In this document: piece after piece, positions 1 through 5,245 of the stretch
Position numbering within the stretch: position 1 is the first letter of the stretch
Layout: each line of letters starts with the position of its first letter
Source: Clostridiales bacterium
GTDB taxonomy: Bacteria > Bacillota > Clostridia > Christensenellales > JAISNN01
Assembly: GCA_031289865.1 (NCBI GenBank)
Contig: JAITOQ010000243.1
Span: forward strand, 1-8,323
DNA length: 8,323 bases
Reading direction: 5' to 3'
Made by a program: the position numbers and the translations under genes
Notes under the pieces: model-generated
What the model saw: only the letters and a program-made list of their open reading frames with translations
Told to the model about the DNA's origin: nothing
Database searches by the model: none

Positions 1-60
1 TCCTACCGACGTTTAACCACCCCGTCGGCATTCGCCGCCACCTCCCCATAGGGGAATTTT
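1..60. repeat. Hairpin-rich intergenic repeat fragment
   Basis: This GC-rich stretch holds two short perfect dyads: CCGACG (6-11) pairing with CGTCGG (23-28), and TCCCC/GGGGA (43-55) around a three-base loop. It has no coding character and is cut by the window edge. The CTCCCC-loop-GGGGA layout resembles dispersed intergenic repeats I associate with gut Clostridia, but no second copy lies in the window, so the repeat call is an inference. Confidence 0.3.
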
Positions 61-142
61 ATGCCGCCACACATTCAGAAGGATATTGACTTTGGGTATT
101 CGTTTATTCGTTAAAAAAAGGAAAATAAAAATAGTAAAAGTA

Positions 143-171
143 TTGACAAATGCCGAAGAATGGGATATAAT
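143..171 (+). promoter_or_regulatory. Sigma-A promoter of the zinc-ribbon/QPY-rich gene
   Basis: A perfect TTGACA (143-148) and a perfect TATAAT (166-171) are separated by exactly 17 bp. The predicted transcript starts near 178-180, leaving a short leader before the AGGAG (191-195) and the ATG at 206. This promoter rules out the longer in-frame start at 86, because such an ORF would run through the promoter. Confidence 0.9.
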
Positions 172-205
172 AGTATTACGCTTGGATAAAAGGAGATTTT
201 TCGCT

Positions 206-1102
206 ATGTATTGTGCGGAATGCGGAAAGCCTATTAAAGATTATGCTCAATATTGCGGCTCGTGCGGCAAGACCGTCGACACGGGTCTAAAGTCGTGCGG
301 CGTTTGCGGTTTTCAGTCGCCGAAGGGCGCGTCCTATTGTTTAAATTGCGGGACGAAATTTAGCAGAAAAAACAAAAAAGGCAAAATTTTGCCGGGAACG
401 GAATCGTATCCCGTCACTATTCAGTACCACAAAGCGGTTTATGACTTTTTGACGGCTTTTGCCGCGCAAAATCCGATAGGCGGCTGTGTTTGCGGTTGCG
501 GCGGCGCGGATCAAGGGCTTTTGGGTCAAGGTCAAGCCGAATATTCCGAATATTCCGACGCAAACGGTCAAGCAGTCTATTCGCCGAACGAGGCGGGTCA
601 ACCAGCGTACGGCTATAGTCAGACCCCTTATCAGCAACCGAACGGTTATATACAACCGTATCAGCAATATCCGCAGTACCCTCAGTACCCGACGGTTCAA
701 TATCCGCAGTACCCGATGATGTATCCGCAGTATCCCGCATACCCGCCTTACGGCTATGCGCCCGCTCCGATACCTTATTATCCTCAGCCTTACGGGTACG
801 GTTACGCACCGCAGCAATACGGTTATGCGCCTCAACCCGCGTACGGCGGCTATGGTGCGCCGCAATACGGCTATGCACAGCAACCCGCGTACGGTTATCC
901 GCAGCAAGGCGCGTACGGTTATCCGCAGCAGCAACCCGTTTTATTAAACGGCGGCGCGGCGGGAACAGCCTCCACCGCAATCCTCAAAAGCGGGGGAATG
1001 TATATCCCGTGCAGAGAAAAAGCGTTAGCGGAGCTTCGCGAGCATAACGCGGCGGAGCATTCGGGCGACAAAAAGAAAAAAGACAAAAAGAATCGGAAAT
1101 AA
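206..1102 (+). CDS. Double zinc-ribbon protein with Gln/Pro/Tyr/Gly-rich tail
   Basis: This 298-residue protein is probably cytoplasmic; I see no signal peptide or membrane segment. Two zinc-ribbon knuckle pairs sit at the N terminus: C3/C6 with C17/C20, and C31/C34 with C45/C48, each of the CxxCG type typical of zinc_ribbon_2/DZR domains. A short region follows (about 65-90, containing YHKAVYDFL), then a Gly/Cys patch with C94, C96 and C98. Residues about 133-243 are low-complexity and built from PQYP, YGYAP and PAYGY units. The tail (about 287-298) is almost all Lys/Asp/Asn/Arg. The start is set by AGGAG at 191-195, ten bases before the ATG and downstream of a consensus promoter. The gene is monocistronic, with a strong terminator 42 bases after the stop. 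The aromatic/Gln/Pro-rich stretch resembles disordered, self-associating regions; that, and any zinc or nucleic-acid binding, is inference. Exact function is unknown. Confidence 0.85.
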   Translation: MYCAECGKPIKDYAQYCGSCGKTVDTGLKSCGVCGFQSPKGASYCLNCGTKFSRKNKKGKILPGTESYPVTIQYHKAVYDFLTAFAAQNPIGGCVCGCGGADQGLLGQGQAEYSEYSDANGQAVYSPNEAGQPAYGYSQTPYQQPNGYIQPYQQYPQYPQYPTVQYPQYPMMYPQYPAYPPYGYAPAPIPYYPQPYGYGYAPQQYGYAPQPAYGGYGAPQYGYAQQPAYGYPQQGAYGYPQQQPVLLNGGAAGTASTAILKSGGMYIPCREKALAELREHNAAEHSGDKKKKDKKNRK

Positions 1103-1144
1103 AAATATAGAAAATCGAATAAAACAAGTGTTTTGAAAAACAAT

Positions 1145-1174
1145 AAGAATACGGGAAACCGTATTCTTTTTTTT
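1145..1174 (+). terminator. Rho-independent terminator
   Basis: A perfect 10-bp stem (1145-1154 with 1159-1168) closes a GAAA tetraloop (1155-1158) and runs into a tract of eight T (1167-1174). It ends the zinc-ribbon transcript. A second, smaller perfect dyad, TGCAACG/CGTTGCA around TGA (1174-1190), follows immediately and has no U-tract. Confidence 0.92.
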
Positions 1175-1251
1175 GCAACGTGACGTTGCATCCATCATCG
1201 CAACGGACAATGGCGTGGGGAATTGCGTTACAAGCCCGTTCACCGATTTTT

Positions 1252-1286
1252 TAAGTAATAAGTAATAGGTAATAAGTAATAAGTAA
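1252..1286. repeat. Tandem heptamer array (TAAGTAA x5)
   Basis: Five uninterrupted 7-bp units read TAAGTAA, with a single variant (TAGGTAA) in the third copy. The array abuts GGTGTCGC at 1287-1294, the same octamer that follows a different heptamer array near 2733. The array carries stop codons and is non-coding. Confidence 0.9.
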
Positions 1287-1345
1287 GGTGTCGCTACGCT
1301 TCAATAAAAAGTAGGTGTCATTCCGAGCGAAGCGAAGAATCTAAA
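1287..1345. repeat. Dispersed repeat, left half-copy A
   Basis: GGTGTCGC (1287-1294) is followed by GTCATTCCGAGC (1317-1328) and GAAGAATCTAAA (1334-1345). The same ordered modules occur at 2733-2790, and part of them at 3411-3440. Here only the left half is present, and the right half is replaced by the microprotein gene that starts 40 bases later. No transposase is encoded nearby. It looks like a non-autonomous intergenic repeat fragment. Confidence 0.7.
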
Positions 1346-1384
1346 GCGTCGGCTTGCGTATCGACATTGACGAGGAGAAAAAAT

Positions 1385-1543
1385 ATGTTTAAACGACTAA
1401 AAAAAGCAAGGAAAGACAAGAAAGACAAAAAAAAGCCGAAAAATTCGGCTTTTACTGCGGACAAGGATTATGATCCGTTGGGAATGTATACGGGTACGGC
1501 GGTCGACGACGAGATGCCCGTGCAAGACGCGGACGATCTTTAA
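1385..1543 (+). CDS. Lys-rich 52-residue microprotein with acidic tail
   Basis: GAGGAG at 1372-1377 sits seven bases before ATG 1385, and the frame closes at TAA 1541-1543. The 52-residue product is sharply bipartite. Residues 1-20 are mostly Lys/Arg/Asp (MFKRLKKARK and a KKDKKKPKN run). The second half is neutral to acidic, with DKDYDPLGMYTGT and a C-terminal PVQDADDL. There are no cysteines and no membrane helix. I recall small clostridial hypothetical proteins ending in a similar QDADDL tail, but cannot verify this here. The gene is too short for many annotation cut-offs. The upstream bases belong to a dispersed repeat half-copy, and I see no clear promoter. Downstream is a long palindrome. 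Function is unknown. Confidence 0.7.
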   Translation: MFKRLKKARKDKKDKKKPKNSAFTADKDYDPLGMYTGTAVDDEMPVQDADDL

Positions 1544-1563
1544 TGGGTTGCAAGCAATCCTCC

Positions 1564-1671
1564 GCGCTAAGCCGCTCTTTTTTGCTATTTTCCGCGAAAC
1601 TTCCCTCGATAAGGAACCTTCATCTTCGGTCAGTTTCGCGAAAAATAGCTAAAAAATAGCCGTCTTATCGC
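1564..1671. repeat. 108-bp imperfect palindrome
   Basis: The inner arms 1584-1601 and 1632-1649 pair over 18 bases with one mismatch, around a 30-base loop. Pairing continues outward imperfectly to GCGCTAAG (1564-1571) and CTTATCGC (1664-1671). Neither strand has a T-tract directly after the stem, so it is not a standard intrinsic terminator, although it sits between the 3' ends of two convergent genes. It may be a miniature palindromic repeat or a bidirectional RNA stem. Confidence 0.65.
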
Positions 1672-1703
1672 TGTATAATAACTTGAGAGTAGTTTAATAT
1701 AAA

Positions 1704-1730
1704 GTTCTCTCCGTCTTGCGAGAGGAGAAC
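1704..1730 (-). terminator. Weak candidate terminator of the ECF gene
   Basis: GTTCTC (1704-1709) and GAGAAC (1725-1730) form a 6-bp stem, extendable by two pairs past a bulge. On the minus strand it is followed by TTTATATT. This is the best stem plus U-rich end downstream of the transporter gene, but it is weak. A second dyad, GAAAACAAA (1738-1746) with TTTGTTTTC (1761-1769), lies closer to the gene and lacks a T-run on the minus strand. Confidence 0.3.
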
Positions 1731-1804
1731 AAATAGCGAAAACAAAGGTTTTTATAAAGTTTTGTTTTCAAAATATGATTTTAACTTGTAATTCTAAATG
1801 CTAC

Positions 1805-2611
1805 TTAATCGTACAGCCGCCCTTTTAATCTCCGTATCAATTTGTCGAGCGAGAAGTACGCCATGATGATGATGACGACGTTGGTCGCAAAGATCGGGAG
1901 TTGGGCGGGGAGTCTGGTGAGCCATAGATATGTTAAAAAGTTCCCGATATCCTTTGTGCGCGGAATAAATATGATAAATATGGTCAGCGAATTGATGAAG
2001 AGCGTGCAGACGACAAAGACGATAGACATGGCGGCGAGGATTTGGAGTGTTCTGAATCCTATTTTTGTTTCGCTTCGTTTAAAGCGCGCCGCTTGTTTGT
2101 CCGCAAATTTGAGGTTCATGATAACCCCCGGAATAAAGCCCAAGAGGCCCGACGCAATCCCGATAGTCGGGATATAACTCCCTCCCGTCGGCGAAATAAA
2201 ATATCCGATTAAATCGCCCAAAAATCCGACGACAAATCCGAAAATCGGACCTAAAATCATGCCCGCAAAAAAATCGACCGTGTAGGCGAACGAAAAGGAC
2301 GACAAACTCGTGTTGTTTGAGATTGCGTTCATCGCGACCGACAACGCCACAAGTACCGCCGTGTAGGTCAGTATCTTGTTTGAACGCCGTTTTTCCTTTG
2401 CGGCTTCGGCTTTTTCGGTTGCAAGCGCACGTTTTACGGGGTCTTGATCGGAATCTACAGTATTCTGTAATTTTCCTTGGGTTTGCGGGGTTTCCGCGGT
2501 TGCTGTGGTCGTGTTTTCTTGCTCGGCGGAAATCTCCGCGCCGATCGTTTGATCGACGGGGCTTAAAGGCGCAATTTCCTGTTGAGCAAGAGAGGTTGTT
2601 CTCTTGTCCAT
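1805..2611 (-). CDS. ECF transporter S component, FolT-like
   Basis: This is a 268-residue membrane protein, probably the substrate-binding S subunit of an energy-coupling-factor vitamin importer working with shared EcfA/A'/T subunits not encoded here. Hydrophobic segments lie at about 80-97, 108-138 (two close helices), 147-166, 187-215 and 228-253. The ordered motifs VDFFAGMILGPIFGFVVGFL, GDLIGYFISPTGGSYIPT and the late RLPAQ (233-237) are the pattern I associate with folate-family S components. The substrate is therefore probably folate or a related compound, but is not certain. AAGGAG (2627-2622) lies ten bases before the ATG. Residues 1-78 are hydrophilic, rich in Gln/Thr/Glu/Ala, and end in a charged KEKRRSNK patch. 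This makes the protein some 70-80 residues longer than the usual roughly 170-200-residue S component. The gene stands alone between repeats. Confidence 0.8.
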   Translation of the reverse strand: MDKRTTSLAQQEIAPLSPVDQTIGAEISAEQENTTTATAETPQTQGKLQNTVDSDQDPVKRALATEKAEAAKEKRRSNKILTYTAVLVALSVAMNAISNNTSLSSFSFAYTVDFFAGMILGPIFGFVVGFLGDLIGYFISPTGGSYIPTIGIASGLLGFIPGVIMNLKFADKQAARFKRSETKIGFRTLQILAAMSIVFVVCTLFINSLTIFIIFIPRTKDIGNFLTYLWLTRLPAQLPIFATNVVIIIMAYFSLDKLIRRLKGRLYD

Positions 2612-2654
2612 TGTCGGGCATCTCCTTGTTATTTAGTTTTTGTGGTCGGGTCTT

Positions 2655-2683
2655 AGTTTATACTATTTTTGAGGAGATGTCAA
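2655..2683 (-). promoter_or_regulatory. Promoter of the ECF S-component gene
   Basis: Read on the minus strand, TTGACA (2683-2678) is followed after 17 bases by TAAACT (2660-2655), or after 15 bases by TATAAA (2662-2657). The -35 is perfect and the -10 is ambiguous. The leader to the ribosome binding site is only about 25-30 bases, too short for a vitamin riboswitch. Confidence 0.55.
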
Positions 2684-2698
2684 GCGATATGTTCTTTA

Positions 2699-2953
2699 AG
2701 TTGAAAGTTGAGAGTTGAAAGTTGAAAATTAAGGTGTCGCTTTGCTCCGATAAGAAGCAGGTGTCATTCTGAGCTTGCGAAAAATCTCAAACGGTAAGCC
2801 GTATAACCGCTACAATATAAAATCGGATTCCGATTTAAGGGTAATTCGGAGAAATCGTTTTAGATTCTTCGCGTTCGCTCAGAATGACAACATTTTTTAC
2901 ATTGAGCGAAGCGATACCTCAACTTTCAACTTTCGACTTTCAATTTTCAACTT
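2699..2953. repeat. Composite palindromic repeat B with heptamer arrays at both ends
   Basis: The left end has four heptamers AGTTGAA/G (2699-2726), then GGTGTCGC (2733-2740), GTCATTCTGAGC (2763-2774) and the hairpin ACGG-TAAG-CCGT (2791-2802). The centre is AATCGG-ATT-CCGATT (2821-2835). The right end mirrors the left: TAGATTCTTC (2861-2870), GCTCAGAATGAC (2877-2888), GCGATACC (2911-2918) and five inverted heptamers TCAACTT (2919-2953). The whole 255-bp unit is thus an inverted repeat of the same modules in the same order. It encodes no protein. It resembles a miniature inverted-repeat element without its mobilising enzyme. Confidence 0.85.
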
Positions 2954-2980
2954 GACAACTCTGCCTATTTAATATATAAT
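2952..2980 (+). promoter_or_regulatory. Consensus promoter placed for a leaderless start
   Basis: A perfect TTGACA (2952-2957) and a perfect TATAAT (2975-2980) are 17 bp apart. The first two bases of the -35 are the last two bases of the inverted heptamer array of repeat B. Only six bases separate the -10 from ATG 2987, so the transcript should begin at or within a base or two of the start codon. Confidence 0.85.
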
Positions 2981-2986
2981 ATCCCC

Positions 2987-3358
2987 ATGTTGACATTGAC
3001 GATCATGGATTTTGACGCGCTGACGGGCGGGACGGACGGGCGGTTCTCTGATTTTTACGGGGAACGGGGCGTATTTGCCGCGCTGACGGCGGGAGAGCGC
3101 GTTGTGGGGCTTGCGGCGGTGGAGTTTACCGACGGGGTGATTATCACAAAGCTCCGCGCAGAGCCTCCCTATGACGTTACGGAGTGCCGCCGTTTTTTTA
3201 TTCGTTCGCTCGTTTTAAAGCTGTTGGCAAACCGTGCGCCGATCCGTACGCGGTTTTGCGACGAATTACTCGCGGAGATAGGCTTTGAGGACGACGGGAG
3301 CGGGGGAATGACGTGTTTGGCGGAGAAGGTTGTGTTTAAGAAGATATGCGAAGTTTAA
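2987..3358 (+). CDS. Small uncharacterised protein, possibly a degenerate GNAT fold
   Basis: This 123-residue soluble protein has no signal peptide or membrane helix. The order of predicted elements is a strand-rich N-terminal half (GVFAALTAGERVVGLAAVEF at 28-47, then DGVIITKLRAEPP), a helix (CRRFFIRSLVLKLLAN) and a closing LLAEIGFEDDG-type turn. This order is loosely like a small GNAT acetyltransferase, but the acetyl-CoA-binding Q/RxxGxG/A loop is absent, so I do not claim acetyltransferase activity. No Shine-Dalgarno precedes ATG 2987; the consensus promoter ends six bases upstream, so translation is probably leaderless. Internal ATG 3005 also lacks a ribosome binding site. The stop codon TAA (3356-3358) overlaps the first unit of a heptamer array, so the gene is bracketed by two copies of one repeat family. 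Codons are more GC-rich than in neighbouring genes. Confidence 0.65.
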   Translation: MLTLTIMDFDALTGGTDGRFSDFYGERGVFAALTAGERVVGLAAVEFTDGVIITKLRAEPPYDVTECRRFFIRSLVLKLLANRAPIRTRFCDELLAEIGFEDDGSGGMTCLAEKVVFKKICEV

Positions 3359-3383
3359 TGCAGAATGCAGAATGCAGAATGCA
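3357..3383. repeat. Tandem heptamer array (AATGCAG, about four copies)
   Basis: Three perfect AATGCAG units and a partial fourth (AATGCAA) begin inside the stop codon of the preceding gene. This is a third distinct heptamer sequence in the window, again next to the GTCATTCTGAGC repeat. Confidence 0.85.
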
Positions 3384-3568
3384 AAATTGCGGATAAAAAG
3401 AAAAGTAGATGTCATTCTGAGCTTGCGAAGAATCTCAAACGGTAAGCCGTACAATCACCGACACAATAAAATTGAATCCGATTTTTATGTTTCGGCAGTC
3501 GTCACGCTTCCGTTTTAGATTCTTCGTTGCGCTCAGAATGACACCGACTTTAGAATGACACCGACTTT
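3384..3568. repeat. Dispersed palindromic repeat, copy C
   Basis: GTCATTCTGAGC (3411-3422) and GCTCAGAATGAC (3531-3542) face each other. Positions 3411-3451 match 2763-2803 of copy B at 40 of 41 bases, including the ACGG-TAAG-CCGT hairpin. The interior beyond that has diverged. The right end lacks the inverted heptamers of copy B. It carries instead a perfect 17-bp tandem duplication beginning AGAATGACACC (3535-3551 and 3552-3568). Confidence 0.8.
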
Positions 3569-3588
3569 TTTAAAGTTTTTTAAATTAT

Positions 3589-3607
3589 TTTCAAAAAACC
3601 CTTGAAA
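3589..3607. promoter_or_regulatory. Candidate operator dyad over the -35 (copy 1)
   Basis: TTTCAA (3589-3594), seven bases, then TTGAAA (3602-3607) form an inverted repeat whose right arm is the -35 box. The same arms, spacing and placement recur at 5170-5188. Regulation by a dimeric protein is an inference from symmetry and recurrence. Confidence 0.4.
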
Positions 3608-3630
3608 TTTCCGTGATAAAGAGTTATAAT
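3602..3630 (+). promoter_or_regulatory. Promoter of the zinc-ribbon membrane protein gene
   Basis: TTGAAA (3602-3607) and a perfect TATAAT (3625-3630) are 17 bp apart. The predicted leader is about 24 bases and contains AAAAGGAG (3647-3654). Confidence 0.85.
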
Positions 3631-3660
3631 AAGGTGTGAAAAGTGTAAAAGGAGTTTTTT

Positions 3661-5043
3661 ATGCGGATTTGCGAACATTGCGGAGCTTATATGGCGGATT
3701 CCGTGCTGCGTTGTACCAACTGCGGCGTGAAACAATCGGGAGTAACCGAGGTTGTTCCGGTATGCCAAAAATGTAATTGCTCAAGTATTCCTAAAACCGC
3801 GGCTTTGAATTACAGCGGTTATGTTACCGACGAGAGTTATTATACAAATCCGTATCAGCTCTCCGACATTAACACGCGCTTAAATCAAGAACGCGCACAA
3901 GCCGCTTCGATCGCACCGTATACGGTCGGCGAGGTAAACAAGGTTGTACCGGCGGGTCCGACCTATGTTTGTAAAAATTGCGGCACTATCAATTCCGCGG
4001 ACGATATTTACTGTGTCGTTTGCGGTATTCGTACGTCCGACAAGACGATAAGGGACGCGCTCAAAAAGGCGCAGGACGGAGTAGTAGAGATACTGCCGCC
4101 GCCGCCCGAAGAACAGCCGATCCCAAGCTTCGGCGAATCGACGGAGTTTAGTACGTCTTTAAATACGCTCGAAGCGAAATTAAAGCCTTACATATACAAC
4201 TACAACGTATCGGGCGACAACAACGTCATCAACAGCAACAACGACAACAATTTAGGCGGCGGGCAGCTTGTCTGTCCTTTTGCGCCTAAGGAAGAGCCGC
4301 TTGCCGCCGTCGCCGTCGAGGATCCCGCTCTCACACAGCAGGATATCGAAAGACGCCGCGCCGCATTCATCGGCAAGGCGAAGCATACAAAGGACGTCAA
4401 AGCCATGATCAAGCTGAGGAAGAGAATCCTTGCGCTTGCCGCATGCGTCTTGTCTATCTTGATTCTTTCGTCGTTCTTTATATACGAAACCCCGTACGCT
4501 CAAATGTACGAGATCGACAACAACGAAAACCTTGCGGAACAGTCCGCGGGTATCGACGTGACCATTTCCGTCTTTGAGATTATGCATCTTGACGATATGT
4601 TTGACTCCGTGACGGAGTTTCTCCAAAAGATAGGAGTAAAAATCCCCGAACACGCCTATTACAGAGGCGCGGTTCAAGAGAGAGAGGACTATCAATACAC
4701 CTATTTCCAAAAATTGATAGGGCAGGCACTGCCGTTTACCCTCGTGTTGACCCTCGTCGCCGTAATACTCAATATCGGACTCTTCTTGATTAAGCTGTTT
4801 ACGGGTAATCTAAAAAAGAAGTTTTACTTCGTATCCGCTATACAATTGGTCTTGTTCGTCGTGGCTGTGCTGGAAATACTTATCATGACCGTATTGATGC
4901 CCGACGCATTCCCTTACGCGATAGGATTCGGGATCATTGCGGCGGCGGTTCTCTCGCTCCTCGTGTTCTTGCTCCCTAAATTCTTTGGGAAAGAATACCC
5001 TAAGTCCGAAAAAGAAAGAATAAAAAGCTACTACGGGTATTAA
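3661..5043 (+). CDS. Zinc-ribbon protein with four membrane helices
   Basis: This is a 460-residue membrane protein. AAAAGGAG lies six bases before the ATG. The long N-terminal part (1-254) should be cytoplasmic. It carries a zinc ribbon C4/C7 with C18/C21, an isolated CQKCNC (35-40), and a second ribbon C104/C107 with C118/C121. After these come a PPPPEEQPIP segment (146-155), an Asn-rich linker (about 180-199) and a basic patch (KLRKR, 251-255). Helix 1 is at about 255-275. A soluble, probably extracytoplasmic, loop spans about 276-355. Helices 2, 3 and 4 are at about 357-380, 388-411 and 418-438, with KKK between helices 2 and 3. This helix-loop-helix-helix-helix plan matches the three membrane proteins of the downstream run, and the promoter dyad is shared with that run. 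It may link cytoplasmic zinc-ribbon binding to the membrane system. Its biochemical role is unknown. Confidence 0.85.
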   Translation: MRICEHCGAYMADSVLRCTNCGVKQSGVTEVVPVCQKCNCSSIPKTAALNYSGYVTDESYYTNPYQLSDINTRLNQERAQAASIAPYTVGEVNKVVPAGPTYVCKNCGTINSADDIYCVVCGIRTSDKTIRDALKKAQDGVVEILPPPPEEQPIPSFGESTEFSTSLNTLEAKLKPYIYNYNVSGDNNVINSNNDNNLGGGQLVCPFAPKEEPLAAVAVEDPALTQQDIERRRAAFIGKAKHTKDVKAMIKLRKRILALAACVLSILILSSFFIYETPYAQMYEIDNNENLAEQSAGIDVTISVFEIMHLDDMFDSVTEFLQKIGVKIPEHAYYRGAVQEREDYQYTYFQKLIGQALPFTLVLTLVAVILNIGLFLIKLFTGNLKKKFYFVSAIQLVLFVVAVLEILIMTVLMPDAFPYAIGFGIIAAAVLSLLVFLLPKFFGKEYPKSEKERIKSYYGY

Positions 5044-5072
5044 ATTGAACTAAAAGTATAGAAAACTTCTCT

Positions 5073-5110
5073 AAAAACCTTCGGCTTCGGACACAAATGA
5101 GTCGGTTTTT
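5073..5110 (+). terminator. Weak candidate terminator
   Basis: AAAAACC (5073-5079) can pair with GGTTTTT (5104-5110), giving a 7-bp AT-rich stem with a 24-base loop that ends in five T. It lies 30 bases after the zinc-ribbon membrane gene and before the next promoter. The large loop makes it a weak candidate; partial read-through into the next transcription unit is possible. Confidence 0.35.
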
Positions 5111-5169
5111 GGAATATTTCAGACACACATGGGGCAGTTTGAAAAAAAACAAAAAAAAATTATAACATT

Positions 5170-5188
5170 TTTCAAAAACCTATTGAAA
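5170..5188. promoter_or_regulatory. Candidate operator dyad over the -35 (copy 2)
   Basis: TTTCAA (5170-5175), seven bases, then TTGAAA (5183-5188) repeat the arrangement at 3589-3607. Flanking bases are also alike (a CAAAAA run followed by CC, and TTGAAATTT), so the similarity extends beyond the -35 hexamer. Confidence 0.4.
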
Positions 5189-5211
5189 TTTATAAAAAAG
5201 TGTTGTATAAT
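5183..5211 (+). promoter_or_regulatory. Promoter of the membrane/microprotein operon
   Basis: TTGAAA (5183-5188) and a perfect TATAAT (5206-5211) are 17 bp apart, about 27 bases upstream of AGGTGAGG. It is the only convincing promoter ahead of the six-gene run ending at 8009. Confidence 0.85.
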
Positions 5212-5245
5212 GGTAGCGTAGTCTAAATTAGGTGAGGAAAACAAT

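Noticed and set aside
86..205. Forty-codon upstream extension of the first zinc-ribbon gene
   Set aside because: It contains a perfect -35/-10 promoter and the ribosome binding site for ATG 206, and its translation has no relation to the zinc ribbon.
341..980. Long minus-strand open frames opposite the QPY-rich region
   Set aside because: They arise from the repeated PQYP/YGYAP codons, read as Arg-rich low-complexity protein, with no suitable start site.
1252..1286. CRISPR-like repeats
   Set aside because: Units are contiguous 7-mers without spacers and no cas genes are present.
1672..1679. TGTATAAT as a promoter -10
   Set aside because: No -35-like hexamer lies 16-18 bases upstream (the site is all A), and no gene follows on the plus strand.
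2079..2621. Alternative minus-strand frame starting ten bases upstream of the ECF gene
   Set aside because: It overlaps the clear transporter frame, its ATG touches the ribosome binding site, and its product is Arg-rich without domains.
2610..2660. Vitamin riboswitch ahead of the ECF transporter gene
   Set aside because: The leader is only about 25-30 bases and has no room for an aptamer.
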